64,000 nucleotides of DNA from NCBI GenBank assembly GCA_900239685.1, contig OENT01000006.1, positions 248,001-312,000 of the forward strand, written 5' to 3'. Positions 1-16,115 of the stretch are shown here, in pieces (the stretch's first letter is position 1; every line of letters starts with the position of its first letter). Source of the DNA: Rotaria macrura (lineage: Eukaryota; Rotifera; Eurotatoria; Philodinida; Philodinidae). The translations under genes and the position numbers were made by a program. The notes under the pieces are model-generated. The model was not told the origin of the DNA and did no database searches. It saw only the letters and a list, made by a program, of their open reading frames with translations.

Positions 1-698
1 ATTTTTCCAACGCAAACACTTTCATCGATACATTTTGGAGTTGAGGACTGTTTTTTTATTAGATCAAAACATGATTGTGTTGATGTATTATTCAAAATGA
101 AACATTTACTTTTCAGTATGTATCAATCATTCTTAAGTGCCCACTGCTTTTGAAATTAATGTTTTGCTTAATTTAGAGAACTGAAGCTATTTGTAGTCCT
201 ATCTCGTATGAAAAATTGTGTTTTTTTTATCTATTTTAGAAAGTTCAAACTGTTCCTCGCAAAGTTTTCTCTAAAAAAAAGAGATGATTTTTATCATAAA
301 GAAAGAACAGATTATATTGAATTCGTTTGTAAATGTCATCGACATTTATTGACAATAACAAAATTACACTTGGATATATGCTATTCATCATTGAATGCGC
401 CTTGAGAAGAATTCAAAAGTATATGTAGATTAATAAATCTCTATATTTCATCTAATCGTAAAGGATTTTTCATTTGCATTTGTCTATACAAGAAAACACA
501 CACACTCTATTCACCGAAGAATAGCTACGGTATTAAAGTCAATGTCCATAACATATTTACATGTATTACAGACAAACAAGAAAAAAAATTATCAAATCAG
601 AATAAGAATTGATGGTATTGTTCTGTTTCTCTTTTAAAAATTATCACAGAAGTATGATTTCTGAGATCAATCGAACAGCAAATAAAATAGATTTTCAT
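1..698. other. Intergenic, no gene seen
   Basis: A+T-rich sequence downstream of the TMX1-like stop codon. The open frames here are short and of low complexity. It probably includes the 3' UTR of that gene nearest to 698, but no clear element was recognised. Confidence 0.5.
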
Positions 699-1990
699 TC
701 ATTTATGAACTCGTCGTTGACGTAGACGTATATTTGATGTTGTTCGATCGTCATCGTCGGATCCTGCTGCTACATCCGATCCATTCAATCCTTCACTATC
801 ATCATTATCAGCTGCAAGAACTTCATCGAACAATGCTTCTTCATCTTGAATATGTAGAACAGGTGAAGGACGTGTTTGTTTCGTTGTACGTTGAGGTGTT
901 GATGACGCTACATGCTTTGGAATAGAACTCGTTGACATTTTAGATCTGGAAAAGCCAATATCATCCTATAGAACAATTAAAAAAATAACTAAATATTCTA
1001 TTTCATCATTGTATCTAATTACTGATACATACTAAATCTTCTGCATCTTTGGAATCATCTGGAATATTATTTAAATCATCTTTAACCGTACCAGTGACAC
1101 AATAGTCTATAATCATGAGAACACCCTAAGAGAAAAAGTACACAAATTTATTCATTTTAATGATTGAATAAAATTTACATACGAATCCAAGAGCAAGTCC
1201 AACAACAATAACAACTACAGTAAAGAATATATAAATAAGCCAAGCTGGCCACCCATAAGTATCTTGTAAAAGTGTATATGCATCCTACATTACAATATGT
1301 ATTTTTTCATTACGTTAGAGAAAAAAATTTCATTTCGTACAACATACTTTCACTAATATGGACACATCAAAAATTGAACTTATCATCGACATTCTTTGAG
1401 ACACAAGAAGAAGATAAGTTATTTCAATCATATCATATATACATACATAATACTATCAGGAGCAAAATATGATGAAACAGGTTCCGTACGCTGCCATTCT
1501 TGATGTTCAATATAGTTTTTCAAGCCATGTAATGAACTTTCACCATTGAATTGCCGAAAAACACCATCACGAACACTAGGTTATGGTTACGTCAAATAGA
1601 AGTTCATTACTCTATACTATTATATTGACTTACTAATAAATTGTAGGCAAGACTGATATACGAAAACGACCAGATAAAGAAGGATATTGATTAATGTCAA
1701 TAGCAGCAACTTTGATTTCTTTGGTTAACATTGCTTTAGAAAATTCATTCCATATAGGTTCGAAATGTTGGCATGATGGACACCATGGTGCATAACTAAA
1801 TTAAAATTGTACAATATTAGAAATATTAATGATAGAAATAATCGACTTCTTAAGCTCACAATTCGACCATCCATTGACCACATAACATATCTTTCCATGT
1901 TTTGTCAGTTAGATTGAGTGGCTCGGTAGAGATCAGATTCGACAGAATAAGAATTATGAGGGAAAAAATATGAATTTTAATTCGAGACAT
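699..1990 (-). CDS. TMX1: TMX1-like thioredoxin-related transmembrane protein
   Basis: An ER-membrane thiol oxidoreductase of the PDI family. Seven exons join in phase: 1860-1990, 1634-1795, 1447-1575, 1348-1393, 1183-1284, 1033-1125 and 699-965, giving 309 residues. The start at 1990 opens a hydrophobic signal peptide (residues 1-21). A thioredoxin active site, WCPSC at residues 48-52, follows an FYAP stretch; vertebrate TMX1 has CPAC here. Downstream, LPTIYY..DG.FR and EW...EPVSSYFAP match the TMX1 thioredoxin fold and its C-terminal flank. One transmembrane helix lies at about residues 168-190, followed by an acidic cytosolic tail (DDDD cluster) and a basic end. These features are visible in the sequence. 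The oxidoreductase role and ER location are family knowledge. A splice-acceptor-like site lies 9 nt before the ATG. Introns are 53-67 nt. Confidence 0.93.
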
Positions 1991-2012
1991 TTTGCAATTC
2001 TGAAAAATAATT
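1991..2012 (-). promoter_or_regulatory. Splice-acceptor-like site before TMX1 ATG
   Basis: On the minus strand a T-rich tract ends in TTTTTCAG, with the AG at 2001-2000, 9 nt before the ATG. It is a candidate trans-splice acceptor; a 5'-UTR intron is the alternative. Confidence 0.5.
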
Positions 2013-4283
2013 AATAGAATTCTGACTGAAAGTAATATATATATATATGTGTATATAGGGATTTTGTTTTTCGTAGCTAGAGACAAAAATAGACGCGCAC
2101 CAACAAAGTATGATGGGACAAAAGGTATGCAATAGAATGAATCGAAATTTTGTGTCAATGAAATGAACATTCGATAGATGTCGTTATCGACTTATTTTCT
2201 AAGGTTGAGCAAACACGCAGCATGTATCTATATATTTGTATCAAGTTATATGTTAATTTCTTCCTCTCATAATAACAGGTGATCCGAATTCAAAAATATC
2301 TTCATTATCCAGTTATAAGTCTGTGTGCATTCTATATTTTTCTCATTTGTAGAATTTAGGTAGAGAAGAAAAAAATGCAGCAATCATTCGGAGTAGAAAA
2401 TCACACAATATTTATTATAATTGAATTAACGGCTTTTGAGTGTTATTACGACTTCAGTTAGTAATGAAACATATACGATGCCAATCGTAAAAGATCATTG
2501 ATTACAAAAAGATGACTAAAGTAACGGAACGCTTTTCAAACACTTGATATTATCAAAGAATTTGAGGTATGTTGATAACACTTCGTTTCTTATCTTTTCT
2601 CATAGATTAATATGAGAACATTTGCTTGATTTATGATTATTACATTTATCGAAACTAATTCATATTGAGTTACTGAAAATAATGTGAATAAGCATAGTTG
2701 AAACTATTCAATAGTAATACAGCTGTAACAATTTCTCTGCTCCAAATAAAAGAATCTGTATATTGTAATATACTGGCGTCTGACATTGGAAATAACTGTA
2801 ATATGGAATAGAAGTGACAAATTTCTAAGAACGTTCAAAATTCAAATAAAATTTATCTTCATTCTCCATAGATATGAATAATACCTATCGATATGAAACA
2901 TGACCGAATCTATGCTTATATATATATATATATATGTCGTGTCGAAGTTACAACTTCGACGAAAATGTTGTCGAAGTTGAAGTTCGACAATTTTTTTCGT
3001 CGGAGTTAACTTCGACAAACGTTGTCGTTCAAGTTGTTTTTACTAGAGGTGATACTTAAATCTCTGTGGCTGTGAGACCTAGTTGATTTATGAATGACCT
3101 CAAAGAAAGCTCTGGTACCCATTTATACTCTCATCAGGAATCTCGAACATGCACGCCATGTCGATATACGGTCGACTTCGACAATCGAACCAAATCGTGG
3201 TTGCATCAATATCATCTCCTTCTGTGAAGAGTAAAGATAACGGTATCGAATGGAAAACTCAGTTTAACAAGGAATTTTGAAATGCGATTTTAAAGGGAGT
3301 TCTAAAACGAATCGATGCAAATGCAAACAAGCTAAAATGATATGTAACTCTAGCTGTCATCATTTAACAGTATGTGCAAATAAATAATTTTTGTGTCCAA
3401 CTATATGTATCTGTTGTGCTTAAAAACAACTTCGATGAAAACATTTGTCGAGGTTGTAACTTCGACGAACACCCTAACTTCGGCACGACATATATATAAT
3501 TTATTCATGATAAAAGTGTTTTAAAAATATGTCATGTCCTCTATAGCGTATGACGTTCTATATCAACTACTCATATGTTACAGATAGAATCTGTATCGAT
3601 AAGCAAAGAATTGTGGATTACTCAACGTACTAAACATTCACATAGTGTACAACTGTCATATGACAGTCGTGTTCAAAAACTCGAATTCAACATGAAAAGA
3701 ACGATTGAATGAGATCGAAAAGAAGGGATCATCATATTTTCTACTTCCTGACATTATCAATGTATTGTTCTGAAGCATATTTTGAATGAAGTTGCTTTAC
3801 AAAAGAAAGTTGTACTTGATTTCAAAATTCTACTCGATTGAAATATGTAAGTTTCATCTTTATGAAATACACGTATTACAGAATGAAAGTTCTCGAACAT
3901 TTCAACTGTTTCTATGCAGAATATGTCAAATTCATTGAAGTTGATTACATATGAACGTAGAAGCATTGCATTTCTTTTCTGAAGCATGACCATAAAGAGA
4001 AGAAGAATTTACTTGGAATCTGAATCGAATCAACTAAAATTTTTATTTAACGAATCGCTTCATGAAAATCAGACATAACCTAAGTCACTCGTTTTATTGA
4101 TATTTCACTCGTTGTTCACCGATTTAAATGCTAAATAATACTGCATGATACAACAATAAGAAGAATGTAAGCGCATAATATAAAAAATGAAGATTAAATA
4201 ATTGACAATAATCAATTAGATATCCAAGCAAAAATATATAATCTATATCTGAGTAGTCGAAAAAAAAAGAAGAGAGAACGAGT
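2013..4283. other. Intergenic region with one inverted-repeat element
   Basis: No supported gene. It contains a TA-flanked inverted-repeat element (2935-3490, listed separately) and TA microsatellite sequence. Open frames such as 3757-3993 (minus) lack any recognisable domain and look like chance frames. Confidence 0.5.
2935..3490. mobile_element. MITE-like element A (TA-flanked, TGTCG termini)
   Basis: A 556-bp element. Its left end TGTCGTGTCGAAGTT (2935-2949) is matched in inverse orientation by the right end (3476-3490) with one mismatch. It sits inside a TA repeat on both sides, consistent with a TA target as used by Tc1/mariner-type transposons. The subterminal zones repeat the word TCGAAGTT/AACTTCGA many times in both orientations and can fold back on themselves. 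No transposase frame is present, so it would be non-autonomous. Family assignment rests only on termini and flanks. Confidence 0.7.
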
Positions 4284-7200
4284 CTAATCACGCAAAAATG
4301 TATATTTAGCAGGTAATGAGAAGACAATAAATAAAGTTATTTCCACAAGAATAATGAATAACAAATTTCCATTTAATATCCATTTTATGATGGGTCGTTC
4401 TGCCAAATGTTGTAACATCGACTCATGTCCTTCGTTGATTTCATCGGCTTCTAATTTTCGTTGAAGAAAACGATAACTTAAATTGCTGCCAGGTGATTGA
4501 CCATGATTGTCCACTTCACTCTCATCCAAGCCACAAAACCATGACCAACATGATTTTAAAAGTATTAATATATCGCAACCTGGCTTTTCAACTTCTTCAT
4601 TATTGGAATCATTTAGAGTGCTTGTTTTTGAACAATTCCAGATTCTTTTCTCTATACCGTTATATTCTATCTCAGTTGTACTTGATCGTGCCGTACTAAC
4701 ACGCACACTGTTTACATCATCGTCACCGTCACGACTCATAAGTAATGTTCCAGGACCTAGTGGTGATGATGGTGGAAGAAAAACTTCAGGTTGTAATTGT
4801 TCACATTTATTATTTATAGTATCATGATTGCCCGTAACTATTGGAGCTACTTCATTAAATCGCAATGATTGACTAAAAGAAGAACATGATAAAATCGTTA
4901 GAATAATAAGTTACCATTATACACAGATAGTCTCACACGTTAACAAACTACTTTACTATTCCCCTATCTAAGAATGGAGAAATTTTATCGAACAACAAGA
5001 TTTTGTTGATTTCTTAGTAAACTAATCAGAGACAATCGACTGCATTGATAAAGACACGACAAGGATTTTGATGATGAAGCATTTTCATTCTGAATTTCAC
5101 TCACTGACTATTGCATCATATGATCCTTATCTTATCTTGAAAGAGTCCACTTCGAAGATATGCTTTCTTGTTTCTAAAGATTAGGCTTTTATTGAAGATT
5201 GTTATGAAAAACAACACGTCGTTGTCTTTGTTAAGGCATCATCTAGATAGAACCATGTTCATGTGCAAATTGAAAGTATCGAAGTATGATAGAAAAATCG
5301 ACAAGATCTGTTGTCAAGTAAAATAAATCATTGGGATATGAATCAATCAAGAAATGAATCTTTCTCGTATCAATTCTTGACCAATTTTCGATTCATACAC
5401 ATTATAAATTTAATCATGAATCGAATATACATGGAAACAACGATTGTTATTTTGAATAATAGAATTTTTTTTTTCATTCCAAAAATACCTTATCGTGGTA
5501 AAACTTTTTCAAATGTTCTTTACCTGACACATACAGCCACGCTATGATTTCTCTGTTGCATTTTGATAGTTTCCGTATCTAATTTTTGATTTCTTGTCCA
5601 ATACGTTGTTCGATATAACTGCTCTTTCGTTGGTGGTTCCGTACATAATGAAACAATAACACAGGTTAAAAAAGTTAACCAAAATAAAAACAAAGCATAG
5701 TACATAAAATGAACATTTCTAACAAGCCAAAATCTCGTATCTTTTTCTCCACATAATGGTGGCTGTTGTGAGAATTCAAGTACCAAGCGTAGTAAACCGA
5801 ATACAAAGCCAACCATTAATCCTGCAAATGCACCAAGCTCGTTAGCACGTGTCCATAAAACTGATAATAAATAAATGCATGCTATTGGTGGTGCTAAAAA
5901 TCCTATAACTTGTTGCATATAAATATATAATTCTGAACCTTGCATTTGTATAACAATTGGTATCCAAGCAATACCAAATATAGTCATAAGTATAACAAAT
6001 AGACGACCAACAATCATTAATTCTCGATTGGTTATACTTTTTCGACGAAATGATAATAAGTTTGGATAAATATCAACAGTAAATATAGTACTTGCTGAAT
6101 TAAATATTGATGTTAGACCTGATATTAAAGCAGCAAGCATAACAGCTAGCATAATACCTTTGAAACCATCTGGCAAAATTTTCAATATTAATGTTGGATA
6201 AGCAATATTCGTACAACTTCGTTTACTATTACATATAGATTGACAAGTTGATGGTTGATTACATGCAACTATATCAGGATACAATGTTCGACTAATCATA
6301 CCAGGTATGATTATCATAAATAATGGTAAGATTTTTAAATAGCCAGCTAATAAAGTTCCACCGCGAGCATGTGATATTGTTCGTGCAGCTAATACTCGTT
6401 GAACCATCATTTGATCAGAACACCAGTACCTATTGAAACATAATTCATTTAATTTCTATGATTTTGTTTTTGTATGTTATGGATCTGTACTACTCATATT
6501 TCAGTATATCATGTAGATTAAAAAGGATCTGTTTGAAATTGAAAGTGTATGAAGATTTTGATTCAGTCATGATCCTGTTGTTTTTATTAATGAAGCTACT
6601 GATCTCGTAAATAACTCAGTAGATAAGGTTTCAATTATAAAATTTAATTACTGTTGTCACAGTCATATCACTTTAGAAACTATAGTTGTTTTATTTCTGT
6701 ACAAAACATTTTGTAATTACAAAAGTAGGAAATTCTATTTTGCCTATTCTCATGCTTTAAAACAACAATACTTACCATATAGTATTCGGTGTATGTCCAA
6801 GAAAAAATCCTAGCCAAGGCATATCTGGATCGGATATGCCTCTTAACATTTGAAAAGATTTTTCTGTTGGTTTACCACATGTTGATGATAAATTTGTTTG
6901 ATTCAACCATATATTTGTTATATTACCATATTGGTCATCATTTCCTACGCTTGGCATCGCATTTAAATATTGATGATAAAGATTTGATAAGCCACCTATT
7001 TCTTTATATGATAGAATCATAAGAACAAATCCTCCCAGAATCATTATGATAGCTTGTATTGTATCCGTATACATAACACTTGCTAATCCACCGGATACGG
7101 TACATATAGCAGTTAGAGTAAGAACGAATAAAACGCTTAGATATATATTCCAATGAAAAGCATAATTTATGAACAATGATGCTGCATAAATGTTTACACT

Positions 7201-7710
7201 TATCTTTGTTAATATATAGAGAAGAAGATAAAGACAAGCTATATAAATACGTATACGCTGTCCACCAAATCTTCGATTCATGTATTGCGGCAATGTTGAC
7301 ACACCACTGGCTATAAAAACCGGTAAAAATACCCAGCCAAGTAATTGAATGATTCCAATAGAATTTAATTCAAATGCTCCAACACTCAATCCTAAAAACG
7401 TGCAAATACGTATACGTATATAATTTATTGTATTTTGCCGCCTTATGCTCATCATACCTTTCGCCGCACCAGAACTCGCTAAACCAATAAAATGTTCTGC
7501 ACCAATATTCGATGCAAATAAACTCGCACCTATGCATAGCCACGGCATTTGTCTGTTGGCTAAAAAATATCCTTTAACTGTAGAACGATTATATTTAAAC
7601 ATAGAATAGAATCCGGCAGTAATTAACAGTATAAAATAGATAACCAATGCTGTTATATCTAAACCAGTTAAATGATTATTTGATTGATGATCATCCAACG
7701 TTGTTGCCAT
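4284..7710 (-). CDS. SLC5 family sodium/glucose-type symporter
   Basis: A multi-pass plasma-membrane transporter that would couple Na+ entry to sugar uptake. Four exons join in phase: 7458-7710, 6776-7391, 5524-6429 and 4284-4872, giving 787 residues, longer than the usual 660-690 of SGLTs. Residues important in human SGLT1 are conserved: Asn68 and His73 in SNIGAEHF (human N78, H83), Glu92 in FEL (E102), the Tyr-Trp pair at 291-292 in WYWCSDQ, and a Gln near 462 before a GFLAPP motif (Q457). The family signature LTSIFNSAST lies near residues 395-405. The final exon holds a long hydrophilic loop (about 590-750), then a last helix, the usual SGLT ending. The pattern supports a glucose-like substrate, but myo-inositol or another polyol cannot be excluded. 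Only the third intron is large (651 nt). Confidence 0.92.
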
Positions 7711-7735
7711 TTTGCTTTTGCTCGAAATAAAAAAC
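7711..7735 (-). promoter_or_regulatory. Splice-acceptor-like site before SLC5 ATG
   Basis: A T-rich stretch ending TTTATTTCGAG, with its AG 10 nt upstream of the ATG. Candidate trans-splice acceptor. Confidence 0.4.
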
Positions 7736-8567
7736 TTGAACTAAAAGCTATAAATTCAAATTCTACTAATCAATGTGTACGTGTAGTGGCTAAATAATTT
7801 ATTTTTTATTCGTTACGATTGGATATGAATATATAAATGATAAAAAATTGCACTAATATAGTGATGATGCAAAATATGTCAGGCTTTTTCTTCCTTTTCT
7901 TTATGACTCCTACTGTTCGATTAATAAGAAGCTGTTTGTAAAAACTTTCAATGACAAAATCTTAACAAATTTTCTATTCGCAAACAATAGAATAAGAGAA
8001 AAAGCCCTACAGTTGACTTCTGTTTACTCACCAGAATAAATAACTATAACAAATATGTGCACATTGTTGTTTATATTTGATCCGATTCGATTCGTTTCTT
8101 GTTTCTGTTGTTACTTCATTTACTTGAATCTATACGATAAGACCTAAAACATGATATTCGATCTAAACTAAAATGTGTGTGTAATATACACATACGAAAT
8201 CGATTGCTTTTTTCTTCGAAATATGCAATCTAAAAAGAAAAAGTATTTCGTGTTGAAATTTACAGTTGAAACCAAGCTCATAAAATAACGAAACCATCAT
8301 TTTCTTTCTCCTCTAAAAGAATCCATTCGTATCTATTTATTTTTCTGGCGTGACAAAGCTCTATGATTTATATTTTGAAGCGGACCAAAAGAACAAGAGT
8401 ACATGCGAAACAAATCAACATGATCAATATTAAAATAAAACAAAAAAAAGAAACCCCCTGATGATCATCTATATAAATTAAAGTTACCCTCTCTATCATT
8501 CTAGAATATCAATTTGTTGAAAATGAAAATAAAATCAAAAGAACGTTTTATAACGAATTTTTCTTTT
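7736..8567. other. Intergenic, no gene seen
   Basis: A+T-rich DNA between the CIA30-like stop codon and the symporter start. No open frame with recognisable content and no repeat were seen. Confidence 0.5.
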
Positions 8568-9333
8568 TCAATCACAAATTACAGCAACAATTGAATCGAT
8601 TTCTAAACTCGATGCACCTTGTTGCTTAAAAGATGAATAAACACCGCCAACGATTTGCAAACCTATACTTGTTATATCTGCTTGATCTAATGGTGGTGTT
8701 GCATGTGGATCCAATGGTTTACCACGACTGTATGGTTTAAAATCACTGAACGGTAAATATTTTTCCGTCATTTCATTTTTCGGTAACTAAATATAAGAAA
8801 ATTACACGCAAAGGAAATGAGTGATTCTTAATGTATTTTTTTTTAGTTATTACCTCGAAGAAAATTTCGTATGATGGTAACAAAGATGATTCTTCATTAT
8901 GATGTCTTAAAACTACTTTATAGATTAAATTTTCACCTTGAGCTCGTGCCGACAATCGAAGACCAGTAAATGAACTTAAATCAAACGATTGTTTTCGATA
9001 TGCGACACCAGCGAACCCAGCACCGTTCGGTTGTGCATTAAGTAATGAGAAGAAAATCGCTCGTTGATACTGTTGTGTTTTTTGTTCAATCAATACACCT
9101 TTCGACTTTCCGACTTCACGTTCTGTATCAGACATTTCAATCCAATCACTTACGGATGAGTTGGAATTAGTAAAATCGAATAATATTTTGACACCTGAGA
9201 ATGAACATTTTGTCGATCTAAACAAAATAAATATAGAGCACTTTTCTAAGATTTTATGAATTTTCATTTATTACTTCAGAGAATTCGATGCCATACTTGT
9301 AAATAATAAAAAAAGGCGGATACTAGCAAACAT
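8568..9333 (-). CDS. CIA30 domain protein (NDUFAF1-like)
   Basis: Three exons (9275-9333, 8854-9217, 8568-8786) join in phase to give 213 residues. Nearly the whole protein is a CIA30 domain: an FDF start, a middle region with GFAGVAYR, SFDLSSFTGLRLSARAQGE, and a closing LGLQI-type strand with GGVYSSFKQQGASSLEIDSI. CIA30 proteins are related to NDUFAF1, a complex I assembly factor. Human NDUFAF1 is longer (327 residues), so this is a short form like those of plants and fungi. The N-terminus (MFASIRLFLLFTSMA) is hydrophobic and could be a mitochondrial presequence or a signal peptide; the sequence does not decide. The first exon contributes only 19 codons and 2 nt, and was chosen because its GT donor restores the domain frame. 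The gene lies 319 nt downstream of AK2 on the same strand. Confidence 0.82.
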
Positions 9334-9353
9334 TAGCTATAAAACAAAAACAA
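9334..9353 (-). promoter_or_regulatory. Splice-acceptor-like site before CIA30 ATG
   Basis: A GTTTTTGTTTTATAG tract whose AG is only 3 nt before the ATG. It strongly resembles a 3' splice site and leaves almost no leader, as expected for trans-splicing of a downstream gene. Confidence 0.55.
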
Positions 9354-9652
9354 CAATCTCCTGTTTGTTTTTTTCATTAAATTATCAAACGAAACAGAAA
9401 CACCGCCGTGGCCGTTTGTTTTATTCATCATTTAAAAAAAAACTGAAAACATCTCAAGACAAAATGCAAAAAGAAACAATCAACCTACTATTCGTAACTA
9501 GAAATCTAAGAAAGACGTTAAGAGTACAATGTGGCTTGACTAACAGAGGAAAAACGTTGAAATAAAATGGAACTCTAGACTACGTTTATGTTGAATAATA
9601 CTTTTTTCTTGCATTTCCTAAGTTTTCTAGACTGATTAAGTTTCTTTCTCTT

Positions 9653-12678
<3,026 letters not shown>

Positions 12679-12702
12679 GATAAATCTAGAAAAACTTTTC
12701 AA
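12679..12702 (-). promoter_or_regulatory. Splice-acceptor-like site before AK2 ATG
   Basis: A TTTTTCTAG acceptor whose AG is 7 nt upstream of the chosen ATG. It argues against starting at the in-frame ATG further upstream, near 12702. Confidence 0.5.
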
Positions 12703-15674
12703 AGAAAAAACATTATTTAATACCCCGTACTTTTCGTTTTGTCGTTAGAAATCGTTATGTATTGTGGAAGTAAAATATTTGTCCATACATAATTTTTATA
12801 TGCTCCATGAAAAAAAATATGAAAAAAGCTCCTGAAAAAATTGTCAGAGATCTAAAGAAAAAAAAATGATGATCGATTGATCAAAAAAAGTAATATTTAC
12901 ATGTAAAGGTTACCTGGCGTAATATGCAAATTATGTTTAGAAAGTGCATGCTTTGGTTGCATCGACTGACGAGAGGATTTCTGTTTATTATCAATATCAT
13001 AATTCAAGTGCAATTATGAGAGTATATGTGTCTGTATCAGACGAAATCGAACTCATGTGATGAACTAATCTATTTTTAGTTAAGAACGTTACGTAATGTT
13101 TATCGAGACCATGATTTCTAACAACTATTTCTTATCGTAATAGTATCCCGAGTCGATATATGTCATGACACTTGACCTTAAAATGTACTGATAGCAGAAA
13201 AAGTTTGTACTCAAGAAGACCAGGCAAGAAAGAAAAAATCACGACCATGTGTACGTAGAAAAGCAGTGACTGATAATATATTCTGTCTCTTATATTATAT
13301 TTTATTTTATTTTATATATTCAAAGAATATGATTAGTTACTCGTCATGCATTGAATCTGAGTGTGCCTTTAACCGTACCATAGATGGCGGAATTTCCCAT
13401 GAAAAAAAAGTCATATTAAACAATGAACAAGAATATAGTATGATTCAACCGTTGAATAACGATTCAGATGAAGAATAGTACCAAGCTTTGACGAACTTAT
13501 TGAGCATATCGAACGAATACACGTTCGTATTTTGTAAAACTTAATGACACATATTTTCATAGTCACGGATTTCCATGCCGGCCAATGTGTGTATAGTCTA
13601 AAAAAAAGAACCTTCATTTTGATACTCATCCACTGTTTACCCTTTTCCTATCAATTCACTGGTTCACGTACGCTTAACAATGTATGTATTAGCAATCGTG
13701 TAGTAATGCAACAATGTGAAATGATACGAGTGATGTCGATAATCGACTACGGATTAGTTGATTATCATAAGCTGAAAAGATTGTTCGTTGAATAATAATA
13801 ATGAAAAACTGATTTCTTGATTACTACTAATTTAAATCATATAGATTGGATTATTTAAAATCCTCCTATGCCAATGTATGTACATGTACGCAATATATAA
13901 AAGTCTTTGACGAGTATTTAGAAAAAAAACAAACAGACTATGGTCATTTTTAAATATTCTTAGATCAATCACTATCAGTAGGATACATTGTATCTTATCA
14001 ATATTGATTCATAATATTAGTGAACTGAATTAGGATGAAAAATTTTCAAGATTTTATCCATAAGTTTTATTTTAGAGGAGAGCGTTCAGATTTTAATCTA
14101 TCGTTCAAGTTATTTATTGGATTTCTTTCTATGAAGATAAGACGATATTAAATTCTTGTACAAATTAGGATCATAGAAGAAACGAGCAATATAATATTTT
14201 TTCATTGACGAAAAGTTTGAACTAATACACTTGCGTGTTCATATCGTGTATATGGAAAGGAAAAACAAAAACAAACCATGATTGTTATACACTAGAACAT
14301 TTGATTAGGTTTATAAAGAAGACACACTGAAAATTTAGATATTCAGCGATTCTTTCAATGAATAACGAGAATATTTTTATTCTTAAGTCAATGCTCGAAA
14401 TAGTAAACTTGACAAATGTAACAGGCAATCATTTTGATTCTAAAAAACTTTTCATGCCATTCATTTGAATTCTTTCGTTTATACAACTATGAACGGTAAG
14501 ACATGTTCGTAATTTAGATGTTATCCTTTCTGTGTAGATTTTCCATTTGGAATTCTACCTCATCTGCATCCTTTCGTGTTTTTGTAGATTTTCCCACGAA
14601 GATTATTTATTTTTGTTTCAACATGTTTTATCGATTTCTTTTGTATTCAAATTTGCAATGATGACGTGTTTCCAAAATAGACTAACAATAAGGCATCATC
14701 AACAGTAACATCATTGGATTAGTGTCTTCTCTATCGTACCTTTCATTCACCTGTAACGAAGATGTTCTAAGTTTTGATCATGCTAATCAAAAGTTTCAAT
14801 AGTGTTTTTTAGAGACGATAAACTTAGAAGCTGTCAAAAAAGACTTTTCTCTTCTCGCAGTCAATTGATTTTCAATATTAAAACATACTTAATCTATATC
14901 AGATGATATTACGAATGTTTTTGAAGATATTTGCCAAAATATTCGAGGTATGATGAACATCAAGGTGATTCTAAATTTAAGATCTACTAGCTAATCCTTG
15001 AAATATTCTTTCGAGAGCCAGATTTTTTTCTAAACTGCACATTGTGGAATTATACGAGTAACGTATCAGACGTAAATTCTAACGCACTAATTTTAATTCT
15101 AGTCTTGGGTGTTTGTTCTTGTATTCGAATGAACCGATAGATTGAACTATTGCTAAACATCGGGCTGACATGTCAACAACTGATTCTCAAAATATTATAA
15201 CTAAGTTAATAATTTTAGCCTGATAGATCGACAGTTCGGCTGCTGGGATGACAATTTCATTAAATTGACATCAAAGAATTCTATTGTCTATGTATTAAGC
15301 GTTTCATTTCAGGACGTTAATCACATTTTTTTCTTATAGCATGAATGTATTAGTTTGACGTGTTTCATCTGATCAAAACAAACATTCCGTTTGACACTCG
15401 TTTCATTTGATGAATTCATCCAGTCAATAATGATCTATGACGATGTCCTGATTGATATTCTCATCAGACACTATGACAAGATATTAGTATGAATAAATAT
15501 TTTATTGTTATTTCAATGATAAATTTATCATGGAATTACCTGTTCAATTTAGCAGAGTACAACATAAAATTCTACTGTCTTTTCTCTACGACTTTTTTTT
15601 TGCACAATGGACTACCAAGAACACGCACCGGCCGTTGAATTAATAAACGATGGCGAACGATCACTTGCTCGATT
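12703..15674. other. Intergenic, no supported gene
   Basis: About 3 kb between AK2 and the SLC35B2 distal exon. The only protein-like trace is a plus-strand stretch at about 13341-13478 (see findings). The part from 15543 to 15674 belongs to the duplicated SLC35B2 3' block. Confidence 0.5.
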
Positions 15675-16034
15675 TTATACTACTCTTGTATTTGCTTGTC
15701 TACTTCTTTTGAATTGAATGAATGCATGAATGAGAATAGCCAAAAATGCTATGTTTATACCAAAGACCGAGTACCAGCTCAACTGATGACCATACAATAA
15801 ACATGATAGAAGAATACTAAATGCTTGTCTCATGGTCATTATTATTGTGAATATGACTGGACCGAATTCTTCTATAGTTGAAAATATAAACAATTGACCG
15901 ACTGACGAACAAACCGATGTGGCGAATGCATGCATTAGAAATGAATGATGCCGATGCATGAATAGAATAGATTCGAGCAGAGTACCACTGAGAAGTAGAG
16001 ATGCCAATGTAAGAGCTGTTGAGATACTGTTAAC
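15543..16034 (-). repeat. Distal copy of duplicated SLC35B2 3' block
   Basis: About 490 bp that match 17828-18319 with only about five differences, at a constant offset of 2285. The match covers the 3' flank and most of the last coding exon and ends abruptly near 16034, after which the two copies differ strongly. Confidence 0.92.
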
Positions 16035-16115
16035 AAGAAGCATCATTTGAAGTAAAGATATTGAATAAGTAATAAATATATATTTTTGATAACTGGATGT
16101 GAAAGCATCGCTGAT
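15675..16115 (-). CDS. SLC35B2: Alternative (distal) last exon of SLC35B2
   Basis: A second, intact copy of the SLC35B2 terminal exon. It has a TTTAG acceptor at 16116-16117, the same phase-0 start, the same length (441 nt, 146 codons plus stop) and its own stop. It opens ISDAFTSSYQKY where the proximal exon has VFDAFTSNYQKH; both match the SFTSNWQ segment of the animal PAPS transporter. The 3' two thirds is nearly identical to the proximal exon. If the donor at 18820 can skip the proximal exon, a transporter with a different loop and helix start results. It could instead be an unused duplicate, but the open frame, conserved phase and acceptor argue for function. Confidence 0.75.
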   Translation of the reverse strand: MSDAFTSSYQKYIFITYSISLLQMMLLVNSISTALTLASLLLSGTLLESILFMHRHHSFLMHAFATSVCSSVGQLFIFSTIEEFGPVIFTIIMTMRQAFSILLSCLLYGHQLSWYSVFGINIAFLAILIHAFIQFKRSRQANTRVV

